Source: JBLHRE01 sp047625765
GTDB taxonomy: Bacteria > Bacteroidota > Bacteroidia > Flavobacteriales > JBLHRE01
DNA length: 7,005 nt
Direction: 5' to 3'
NCBI GenBank assembly: GCA_047625765.1
Contig: JBLHRE010000097.1
Coordinates: 1-7,005 of the forward strand
Shown here: positions 1 through 5,726 of the stretch, piece by piece
How the letters are laid out: each line of letters begins with the position of its first letter
Numbering within the stretch: the stretch's first letter is position 1
Made by a program: the position numbers and the translations under genes
Notes under the pieces: model-generated
Databases searched by the model: none
Told to the model about the DNA's origin: nothing
Seen by the model: the letters and a program-made list of their open reading frames with translations, nothing else

Positions 1-425
1 TTGGATACGCGTATCAACTCTCGCTGAATATATTTTTGAAGAATAATTCGAGCATGGAATTCTATGTGAGCAGAGGAAGTAATTTTTTGAGTAAGCTGAG
101 CAATGTAATAATCGCCTCCTGCCATATCAATTTTACCGGCCTTACGCAATTGCGCTGAAACGGTTAACATATCAATAGGTTGGTCATCACCAAAAAGGTG
201 CATTATAGCACGGTAAATTTCTTGATGCGACTCTTTATAAAAAGCCTCTGGCTTAAGAATGTCAATAACTTCGTTTAAGGCGCTTTTTTCAATCAAAGCA
301 GCCCCTAAGACAGCTTCTTCCAGCTCGAGAGCTTGAGGTGGAATTACGCCTTGTGGTCCATTTATATTGCGTTTACGGGCTCCTTGAAAGGCCTGACTTC
401 CTTGTTTTTGTCTATCTTCGCTCAT
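1..425 (-). CDS. dnaB: Replicative DNA helicase DnaB, N-terminal part (cut by window edge)
   Basis: The hexameric helicase unwinds DNA ahead of the replication fork and recruits primase. Only the first 141 codons are visible; the gene continues off the left edge, so the RecA-like ATPase domain is not seen. The start is the ATG at 425 (protein begins MSEDRQKQG). After a polar leader of about 20 residues comes the typical DnaB N-terminal helical domain from about residue 25 to the edge: PPQALELEEAVLGAAL, then FYKESHQEIYRAI, PIDMLTVSAQLRKAG and GGDYYIAQLT, all in the usual order and spacing. A promoter match lies immediately upstream, so close that the transcript may have almost no leader. The divergent lipoprotein gene starts only 19 bp away. 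The assignment is firm from the N-terminal domain alone; intactness of the rest cannot be judged. Confidence 0.95.
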   Translation of the reverse strand, partial: MSEDRQKQGSQAFQGARKRNINGPQGVIPPQALELEEAVLGAALIEKSALNEVIDILKPEAFYKESHQEIYRAIMHLFGDDQPIDMLTVSAQLRKAGKIDMAGGDYYIAQLTQKITSSAHIEFHARIILQKYIQRELIRVS

Positions 426-429
426 GCCT

Positions 430-463
430 CAAAAGTACTTTTAAATGCGCTTAGATAAAACAA
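430..463 (-). promoter_or_regulatory. Predicted Bacteroidota-type promoter of dnaB
   Basis: On the minus strand TACTTTTG (430-437) is an exact match to the Bacteroidota -7 element TAnnTTTG. TTG at 461-463 stands 23 nt upstream, at the long end of the accepted 17-23 nt spacing. The expected transcription start falls at about the dnaB ATG (425), implying a leaderless or nearly leaderless message, or a start codon further inside. The -7 element is half of a 12-bp palindrome (AAAAGTACTTTT, 431-442), and the promoter lies largely inside the start of the divergent lipoprotein gene. Motif match only. Confidence 0.5.
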
Positions 464-1749
464 TATTAGGTTCATTTTTTGACTCTATTCCTCGAATCTG
501 GATGGCGCTGTTCTTGCTTGCCATTCTACACTTATTTTCTTGCTCAAAAAATCAAGATTCACCTCAGGGTTTTGGAATTCAAGTGCTTAATCCAAACACC
601 AATAGGTACTTTAATATTGACCAGTCTTTTAAAATTGATGTGTTATTTGATTTGGATAATGCCAAAGACAAGATTGATGCATTGAGTTTTTCAATAGTGA
701 CAGAAAGTGGTGGGGCATTAGGTCCTTCTTACTTAAATAATATCAGTTGGAAAGGAGATACAGCAAGCAGAGTTGTTTGGCTTGGTGATTACGAACTGGC
801 TGCAGTATGCTCGGCATTTGTAAAGGTTCGTGCCTCTTTTAATGGGGTGGCAAAAATTGCATTTCGAGAGATCTTTTTTAATCCTCTAGAAAAAGAAAAA
901 GGTTGGATTGAATTGAAAGCTTTGCAGAGCTCAGCTCAAATTTCGTTTTTCAATTTCGATACCAATTATACGGTTGGTCAAATAAACAGTTCGCTATTTG
1001 CTGCAGAAATTGACCCTGATAATAATATGTTGTGGTTAGTAAATCAGAATAGAAACGATTTGCTGTTGTTCGATTTGTTTGAAGCACGTGTTTTAAAAGA
1101 AATAAATATTACTGAAAGAGTAAATGTGCTAGAACAACAGGGTTCTGTTTTGTTTGTTGGAACAGATAAGGGTTTTGTCTATCGCTACAACTCCTCCGGA
1201 CAATTGTTAGGCATTATGCGATTGGTAAATGATCCTGAACATTGGAATATTAAAACCTTAGTTCCACAGGATGATGAATTGTTTGTAGAGGCTGTACATC
1301 AATTCTCTGGAGATACCCTTCAGGTTCAGATCTTAATTGCAACGGGTATAGAGTTGAGGACCTATCATTTAGAAAGTAGTTTAAAGGGCCTGTTTGAATT
1401 GGATCCTAATCGGTATTTATTATTTCAAGAAACGGGGGTTTTTGAGTTTTACTCGCAATCGGGATTGGCAAATTTGATACATGAGGCAAGTGGATTGCAA
1501 GCAGTAGAACAGATTAGTGCAAACACTTTTGCGGTGTTGATAGGTGGTGATGTTTGGGTGTACACTTTTAACAATAATAGTTTGGTGCAAATTTCAAATA
1601 CTGGTAATGGTAGAGGGTTGGCTTTTCAGAATGTTAATAATGTATTAGCGGTGTTGTTTGAAAATAATGTCATCTATTTTAGTGCGCTAGATTTTTCAGA
1701 ACTGCTAAACCGAAATACCAACAACTTAATTGAGCTGTTGGTAAATTGA
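445..1749 (+). CDS. Predicted lipoprotein with propeller-like C-terminal region, function unknown
   Basis: A 434-residue protein that I do not recognise as a named family. Residues 18-33 form a hydrophobic stretch ending in a lipobox-like LFSC with Cys33, followed by SKNQDS, so it is probably exported and lipidated; Phe at -2 is not ideal for a lipobox. An internal ATG at 502 (MALFLLAILHLFSC) would give a signal peptide without positive charges, so I prefer 445, which supplies R2, K5 and R17. Residues about 40-160 look like a beta-sandwich. From about 170 to the end, short strand-rich units recur (for example NNMLWLVNQNRNDLLLFDL, SVLFVGTDKGFVYRYNSSG and RYLLFQETGVFEFYSQSG), which suggests a six- or seven-bladed propeller. 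No catalytic motif is visible. No Shine-Dalgarno sequence is seen, as is common in this phylum. The gene is divergent from dnaB with a 19-bp gap, and its stop lies inside the second copy of a short direct repeat. Confidence 0.8.
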   Translation: MRLDKTILGSFFDSIPRIWMALFLLAILHLFSCSKNQDSPQGFGIQVLNPNTNRYFNIDQSFKIDVLFDLDNAKDKIDALSFSIVTESGGALGPSYLNNISWKGDTASRVVWLGDYELAAVCSAFVKVRASFNGVAKIAFREIFFNPLEKEKGWIELKALQSSAQISFFNFDTNYTVGQINSSLFAAEIDPDNNMLWLVNQNRNDLLLFDLFEARVLKEINITERVNVLEQQGSVLFVGTDKGFVYRYNSSGQLLGIMRLVNDPEHWNIKTLVPQDDELFVEAVHQFSGDTLQVQILIATGIELRTYHLESSLKGLFELDPNRYLLFQETGVFEFYSQSGLANLIHEASGLQAVEQISANTFAVLIGGDVWVYTFNNNSLVQISNTGNGRGLAFQNVNNVLAVLFENNVIYFSALDFSELLNRNTNNLIELLVN

Positions 1750-1755
1750 GCTGTT
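1728..1755. repeat. 12-bp direct repeat spanning the lipoprotein stop codon, with a nearby inverted copy
   Basis: AATTGAGCTGTT occurs at 1728-1739 and again at 1744-1755, a period of 16 bp. Because 16 is not a multiple of three, the second copy is read in another frame and supplies the TGA stop (1747-1749) of the lipoprotein gene. The first eight bases recur inverted (GCTCAATT) at 1783-1790, which could pair with the second copy around a 31-nt loop. This looks like a small local duplication; no function is implied. Confidence 0.6.
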
Positions 1756-2098
1756 TTAAAGAGAAATATGAACTGTTATTTTGCTCAATTACAGGCGTGT
1801 AAGCTTTAAAACCCAAACTTTGCAGTACACCTTTCGAAGCATTATTGCTAGGGCTTGTGATGGCTTCGAGTCTAGATGGTTATAAATTTGCTCTTACGCA
1901 TTCCATCCAAAGCAGACCAGCTTATTTTGTGTAGCCCATCTTTTCGTATTCTGGAAGTATAGCCAAACCCAAATCAGGGTAGTTTAGGTAATCTCTTTGT
2001 AGAAGGCCGCATAGACCAATTAATGAAGAAATTGGCTTCTGTGATTTAGGGAACGGAAAGTGAAACTCTAGGAATTTCTGTAAGGGTTTTATAGAAAT
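1750..2098 (-). pseudogene. Decayed GNAT acetyltransferase (RimJ/RimL-like) remnant
   Basis: Read on the minus strand in one constant frame from 2098, this stretch gives KPLQKFLEF, then CGLLQRDYLNYPDLGL, AILPEYEKMGYTK, a TAA stop (1922-1924), AGLLWMECVRANL, a second TAA (1880-1882), then RLEAITSPSNNASKGVLQSL and GFKAYTP. The order matches the usual GNAT core of RimJ/RimL-type N-acetyltransferases: the CGLxxRD strand, the xGxAxLPEY...GYxxEA acetyl-CoA loop, the RIVAITSPDNxxSIxVLEKLGF helix and a C-terminal strand. Where the first stop falls, relatives usually carry Glu (GYxxEA), so GAA to TAA is a likely lesion. Roughly 50-60 N-terminal residues are missing, and the remnant begins just beyond the dnaA terminator. 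The frame stays open to a TAA at 1679-1681, inside the antisense of the lipoprotein gene, so the true 3' end is uncertain. Such enzymes acetylate amino groups of proteins or small molecules; this copy should be inactive. Confidence 0.75.
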
Positions 2099-2124
2099 AA
2101 AAAAGGGACGCTAAAAGCGTCCCT
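2095..2124 (-). terminator. Intrinsic terminator of dnaA
   Basis: On the minus strand, directly after the dnaA stop, AGGGACGC (2117-2124) pairs perfectly with GCGTCCCT (2104-2111) around a 5-nt loop. An 8-bp GC-rich stem is followed by TTTTTTATTT (2095-2104, the first T being the last stem base). This is a textbook rho-independent terminator, 5 nt past the stop codon. On the plus strand the stem is followed only by AAATATT, so it should act mainly in the dnaA direction. Confidence 0.9.
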
Positions 2125-2129
2125 AAATA

Positions 2130-3560
2130 TTATGATAATGTAAGTTTCTTCTTAAGATCCTCTACATATATTTTAAATCGCTTGTCGGTGTCTGCAAGGT
2201 TGTTAACCGTTCTGCAGGCATGTAAAACAGTAGCGTGATCTTTGCCTCCACATTGCGCACCAATACTCGCTAAAGAGTTCTTGGTAAGCTGCTTAGAGAA
2301 GTACATTGCCAATTGTCTTGCTTGAACAATTTCACGTTTTCTAGTTTTAGACTTCAACAATTCTATAGGCATATCGAAATAGTCGCATACCACTTTTTGG
2401 ATGTAGTCTATAGAAACTTCACGTGTATTGTTTTTTACAAATTTGTCAATCATTTGTTTCGCCAAATCAAGAGTGATTTTCTTCTTGTTTAACGATGATT
2501 GAGCTAGCAATGATATAAGTGCGCCTTCTAATTCGCGAATGTTTGTTGTAATAGAGTATGCCAAGTATTCGATAACCTCGTTAGGCATTTCTATACCATC
2601 GGCATAAATTTTCTTGTTTAAGATGGCTATTCTTGTTTCTAGGTCTGGCAATTGCAAATCTGCCGAAAGCCCCCATTTGAAACGAGAGAGTAATCTCTGC
2701 TCCATTCCTTGCATGTCTACAGGTGCGCGATCGGATGTTAATACAATCTGCTTACCGTGTTGGTGCAAGTGGTTGAAAATATGGAAGAATACATCTTGTG
2801 TTTTGTCTTTACCAGCAAAGAATTGTACGTCATCAATAATTAGTACATCAATCATTTGGTAGAAATGAACAAAGTCGTTTCTGGTATTATTTTTTATTGA
2901 TTCTATAAATTGAGCCGTGAATTTCTCGGCAGCAACATATAAAACAGTTTTCTCAGGATACTTTTCTTTAATCTCAATTCCAATAGCATGTGCTAAATGC
3001 GTTTTCCCTAATCCAACACCACCATATAACAATAGTGGGTTAAAAGAAGTTCCGCCAGGTTTGTTAGAAACTGCAAAACCGGCAGATCTTGCCAAACGGT
3101 TGCAATCTCCTTCGATAAAACTTTCGAAAGTTAGGTTTGCATTTAATTGAGACTCAACAGTAACCTTTTTTAATCCAGGTATAACGAAAGGGTTTTTAAC
3201 ACCGTTCCCACCAACTTCTACAGGCATAGGCACATTAGGGTTTTTAACAGGACCTCTGGTTGCACTAGGAATCTTAACCGTAAAAGGTTGAGAGTTTCCG
3301 TAAGTGTTTTCCATTACAATACTGTACACCAACTTCGCGTCTGGGCCAATTTCTTTTCTAATCGCAGAACGCAATAACTTAAGGAAGTGTTCTTCTAAAT
3401 ATTCATAAAAGAATTTGCTGGGTACCTGTACACTTAATACACTTCCAGTAAGCTTTAAAGGCTTTACCGGAAGAAACCAAGTATCAAAGGCAGCAAGGGT
3501 AATATTATCCTTGATGAATTGTAGACAATTGTTCCATACAGTTTCTGGTGTTCGATTCAT
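2130..3560 (-). CDS. dnaA: Chromosomal replication initiator protein DnaA
   Basis: DnaA binds DnaA boxes at the origin, oligomerises with ATP, opens the duplex and helps load DnaB. The protein is complete at 476 residues, the normal length. Domain I (about 1-85) starts MNRTPETVWNNCLQFIKDNI, with the usual TFDTWFxP-type segment (AAFDTWFLPV, 23-32). Domain II (about 86-135) is a low-complexity linker. Domain III is the AAA+ core: Walker A GGVGLGKT (180-187), Walker B VLIIDD (239-244), sensor 1 LTSD (274-277), the arginine-finger region MEQRLLSRF (286-294) and sensor 2 IRELEGAL (341-348). Domain IV carries the DNA-binding signature GGKDHATVLHACRTV (438-452); the first bases of that signature are GGKDH where many homologues have RDH. 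All motifs are intact. The gene is followed at once by its own terminator and preceded by a spacer of about 300 bp, so it is probably transcribed alone. No perfect DnaA box was found in the window. Confidence 0.98.
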   Translation of the reverse strand: MNRTPETVWNNCLQFIKDNITLAAFDTWFLPVKPLKLTGSVLSVQVPSKFFYEYLEEHFLKLLRSAIRKEIGPDAKLVYSIVMENTYGNSQPFTVKIPSATRGPVKNPNVPMPVEVGGNGVKNPFVIPGLKKVTVESQLNANLTFESFIEGDCNRLARSAGFAVSNKPGGTSFNPLLLYGGVGLGKTHLAHAIGIEIKEKYPEKTVLYVAAEKFTAQFIESIKNNTRNDFVHFYQMIDVLIIDDVQFFAGKDKTQDVFFHIFNHLHQHGKQIVLTSDRAPVDMQGMEQRLLSRFKWGLSADLQLPDLETRIAILNKKIYADGIEMPNEVIEYLAYSITTNIRELEGALISLLAQSSLNKKKITLDLAKQMIDKFVKNNTREVSIDYIQKVVCDYFDMPIELLKSKTRKREIVQARQLAMYFSKQLTKNSLASIGAQCGGKDHATVLHACRTVNNLADTDKRFKIYVEDLKKKLTLS

Positions 3561-3863
3561 TAGATACTGGTTAAAAGTAGGTTAATTAAACTTTGTAATT
3601 AGAGTTGAGAACCGTGGTTTACTCTGATGGCAAATGTGTTTATAAAAAAGTTGAAAAAAAAATATTTTAGGTATTGATTATTAAGTTTTTTTTCACCAAA
3701 TTATAACCGTCAAAACAGCTATGCATTACCACTTAAAATGTAAAATATATCTTGTGAGATTACGAATAAAAGTGTAAATATAGAACGAGTGAATTGGCTG
3801 TATAATCATGTATTAGTTACATCTAAACCCTTATTATTATTGGCCTTGACGCATTTTTGCTTG
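3561..3863. other. AT-rich spacer upstream of dnaA, presumed to hold its promoter
   Basis: The 303 bp hold no credible gene. The part near dnaA is very AT-rich, with A and T runs around 3641-3670 and 3684-3692 (T8) that could melt easily. On the minus strand TACTTTTA (3572-3579) and CACATTTG (3631-3638) each differ from the -7 element TAnnTTTG by one base, but neither has a TTG at the right distance, so I do not assign a dnaA promoter. No sequence matches TTATNCACA on either strand; TGTGTTTAT at 3635 has two mismatches. An origin here is therefore not supported. No terminator for the gene that ends at 3864 is visible. Confidence 0.5.
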
Positions 3864-4577
3864 TTACCTTTGATGCTCGGTTTCTATTATCACAGTAAAG
3901 TTTAACTCTCGGTAAAGCAATGCAACAATCTCGTTTTGAGGACCTTTCCTAAACAGACTTGAAAAGCAAACAATTTGATTGCAATTCTGATTGTTTTTTA
4001 ATTCAAATTCCATCCGCTTACTTGACTCAATTATATCCAAAAATTCAATTTTTTCTACTTGATTTTCAGGGAGATATAATGAGGGGTTATTCCCTAGCCC
4101 AAAGATGCCTATTTTCTGATTGTTAAAGTGAATAATTTGATAATCAATGCGGTTATTTTCTAGCGCTAAATTGGCGAACCTATAATTGGAAATTATGGTT
4201 TTCTGTTTTGCTTTTGTTAGTAAGTCCGAAAGAAAGTCAAATGGAAGTTTTAATTCTTGTGGTCCAAAATGGATGGCGTGAAATTGATTGAAAACGGAAA
4301 CCATTTTTTTTACTTCAAGTATCTTTTTAGAGTTTCCGCGTATTAAGTTCCCTGCATAAAATAACAATTGAGAAGATGGATTAAACTTAATTTTCGAGTA
4401 GATGCCTTCTGGGTGATTATAGTTTAAGGCATTTGCAATAATAATATTAAAAGGATATGTAGCATAATTAGCAATTAAGGTTTTTGGAAGAAAGGACATA
4501 CTCAGAAAAGCCAGAGAAGCATTCTTTAGAAAGGCTCTTCTTGTTTTAGAATTTGCAGATGTTATACGACTTATCAT
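3864..4577 (-). CDS. Tat-signal metallophosphatase (5'-nucleotidase-type) homologue lacking the catalytic motifs
   Basis: The 237-residue protein begins with a twin-arginine signal: TRRAFLK (12-18) followed by a hydrophobic segment (ASLAFLSMSFL), so it should be exported folded to the periplasm. The body lines up with the N-terminal metallophosphatase domain of UshA/5'-nucleotidase-like proteins that carry similar RRxFLK signals in Bacteroidota: PFDFLSDLLTKAKQKTIISN matches the GxEGLAKxLxxAxFPxLSAN segment, and YQIIHFNNQKIGIFGLG matches YxIxxxxGxKIGVFGLG. The metal-binding motifs are all changed: the NDxH region reads ANALNYNH (48-55), GDxxQG reads GNLIRGN (76-82), GNHEF reads GPQEL (105-109), SHLG reads SSLF (206-209) and GGHTH reads ETEHQ (232-236). 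The chain stops there, about 50-60 residues short of typical relatives. The frame is open, so this is either a pseudoenzyme or a gene under relaxed selection. Phosphatase activity is not expected. No 5'-nucleotidase C-terminal partner gene lies next to it. Confidence 0.7.
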   Translation of the reverse strand: MISRITSANSKTRRAFLKNASLAFLSMSFLPKTLIANYATYPFNIIIANALNYNHPEGIYSKIKFNPSSQLLFYAGNLIRGNSKKILEVKKMVSVFNQFHAIHFGPQELKLPFDFLSDLLTKAKQKTIISNYRFANLALENNRIDYQIIHFNNQKIGIFGLGNNPSLYLPENQVEKIEFLDIIESSKRMEFELKNNQNCNQIVCFSSLFRKGPQNEIVALLYRELNFTVIIETEHQR

Positions 4578-4600
4578 AGAAGCACGAATATATCGAATGC

Positions 4601-4635
4601 TTTGCAGCTATGTATAATGTGGTTGCTTACTTTTG
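4601..4635 (+). promoter_or_regulatory. Predicted Bacteroidota-type promoter of the thioesterase gene
   Basis: TTTG (4601-4604, giving TTG 4602-4604) and TACTTTTG (4628-4635), an exact TAnnTTTG match, are separated by 23 nt. Transcription should begin near 4641-4643, about 11 nt before the ATG at 4653. This places the promoter inside the longest possible reading frame (from 4602), so the 17-residue N-terminal extension would not be transcribed in full; the start at 4653 is preferred. Confidence 0.65.
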
Positions 4636-4652
4636 CAACAAATAATAGAAGC

Positions 4653-5060
4653 ATGTATCAGCACGAGAGTAAACTTAGGGTAAGGTATGCCGAGACCGAT
4701 CAAATGGGTTATGTGTATTATGGTAATTATGCGCAGTACTATGAGATTGGTAGGGTAGAGTTGATACGTAGCTTAGGTATTTCGTATAAGCAGCTAGAAG
4801 AGAGTGGTGTAATGCTGCCGGTATTGGATTTTAAAATTCGATACGTGAAACCTGCATATTATGATGATGAGCTAACTATTATCACTAAGATTGAAGAGCT
4901 TCCGAGCACACGTATCACATTTACCTTTGAATGTAAAAATGCAGAAGGTGTACTGTTGAATATGGGTGAAGTAGTACTGGTATTTGTTTCTATGGAAACA
5001 GGTAAACCATGCCATCCTACTGATTTGATAATGAGTAAGCTTCTACCTTATTTTAAATAA
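4653..5060 (+). CDS. Acyl-CoA thioesterase, hotdog-fold 4HBT/YbgC-like family
   Basis: A 135-residue single-domain hotdog thioesterase, the normal size. Such enzymes hydrolyse acyl-CoA thioesters in the cytoplasm; the substrate cannot be told from sequence. The family signature sits at the N-terminus: RVRYAETDQMGYVYYGNYAQ (residues 9-28) with the presumed catalytic Asp16 in TDQMG, followed by the central helix YEIGRVELIRSLG and by strands ending in NMGEVVLVFVSMETGKPCHP. The reading frame extends upstream to an ATG at 4602, but that extension (MQLCIMWLLTF...) contains the promoter and matches nothing in the family; the start at 4653 gives the canonical N-terminus. Only a weak purine-rich stretch precedes it. 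The aquaporin start lies 6 nt after the stop, so the two were probably co-transcribed. The upstream neighbour is divergent. All motifs are intact and the product is probably functional. Confidence 0.93.
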   Translation: MYQHESKLRVRYAETDQMGYVYYGNYAQYYEIGRVELIRSLGISYKQLEESGVMLPVLDFKIRYVKPAYYDDELTIITKIEELPSTRITFTFECKNAEGVLLNMGEVVLVFVSMETGKPCHPTDLIMSKLLPYFK

Positions 5061-5066
5061 CTAGAG

Positions 5067-5724
5067 ATGAGAAAGTATATTGCAGAGTTTATTGGAACCT
5101 TTTTTCTTGTTTTTGCCGGTTGGGTGCAATTGTTGTAAATCAAGAAATGGGGGTACCATTGGTCATGTAGGTATTGCCTTAACCTTTGACATGGTAGTTA
5201 TGGCTATGATTTACGCACTAGGAGAGACTTCGGGGCACATTTGAACCCCAGCGGTAAGTGCTGCTTTTTGAGTAGCTAAGAAGTTCGGTAAGAAGGACTT
5301 GCTAAAATACATTGTTGCACAATGCTTGGGTGCAATAGTGGCCAGCGCATTAATGAAACTGTCATTTCCTACAAGCGAATTTTTGGGTGCCACCATTCCC
5401 GCAGGTTCACTTTGGCAAAGTGCACTCTTCGAATTTATTATGACTTTTATATTGATGTATGTTATTCTTAATGTATCAACAGGAGCAAAGGAAACTGGAA
5501 TGATGGCAGGAGCTGCAATTGGCGCAACAGTAGGTTTAGAGGCAATGTTTGGAGGGCCTGTTTCGTGCGCTTCTATGAATCCTGCTAGGTCTTTAGCTCC
5601 AGCCATAATGAGCGGGCATACAGAGCACTTATGGATGTATTTGATAGTTACTACTTTGGGTGCTGTTTTGGCGGTATTTGCCTGTAAGTTGACCAAAGGG
5701 CCAGATTTCTGCCCAGAATGTTAG
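5067..5724 (+). pseudogene. Aquaporin (MIP family) gene broken by frameshifts and a stop codon
   Basis: Stitched together, the frames give a normal aquaporin of about 219 residues: MRKYIAEFIGTFFLVFAG, then IGHVGIALTF, ALGETSG-HLNPAV (first NPA box), KKFGKKDLLKYIVAQCLGA, ALFEFIMTFILMYVILNVST and SCASMNPARSLAPA (second NPA box). Intact relatives are membrane channels for water or small neutral solutes. The lesions, inferred from where homology changes frame, are: a base lost near 5122 (the frame then hits TAA at 5136-5138); a base lost near 5157; a base lost near 5235 and one gained in the C run 5246-5249, a compensating pair around the first NPA box; and TGA at 5269-5271 where a Trp is expected (AAFWVAKKF). 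From about 5272 to the TAG at 5722-5724 the frame is intact and well conserved. All damage lies in the first 205 bp, so sequencing error in a poor-quality stretch is a real alternative to decay. The gene starts 6 nt after the thioesterase. Confidence 0.85.
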
Positions 5725-5726
5725 CC

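Noticed and set aside
3561..3863. Replication origin next to dnaA
   Set aside because: The spacer is AT-rich, but no TTATNCACA DnaA box was found on either strand; the best candidate has two mismatches.
351..4268. Shared CTTGTGGTCCA near 351 and near 4258
   Set aside because: An 11-bp match between two unrelated coding regions with no flanking similarity; consistent with chance.
4602..4652. 17-residue N-terminal extension of the thioesterase
   Set aside because: It contains the matched promoter and has no family similarity; the canonical hotdog N-terminus starts at 4653.
5269..5271. TGA read as tryptophan (alternative genetic code)
   Set aside because: The lipoprotein gene ends at TGA, other genes use TGG for Trp, and the same aquaporin region also carries frameshifts, so a lesion or read error is simpler.
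5211..5696. Long minus-strand open frame (161 codons) opposite the aquaporin gene
   Set aside because: Its translation resembles no protein family, while the plus strand encodes clear aquaporin segments including the second NPA box; it is an antisense shadow.
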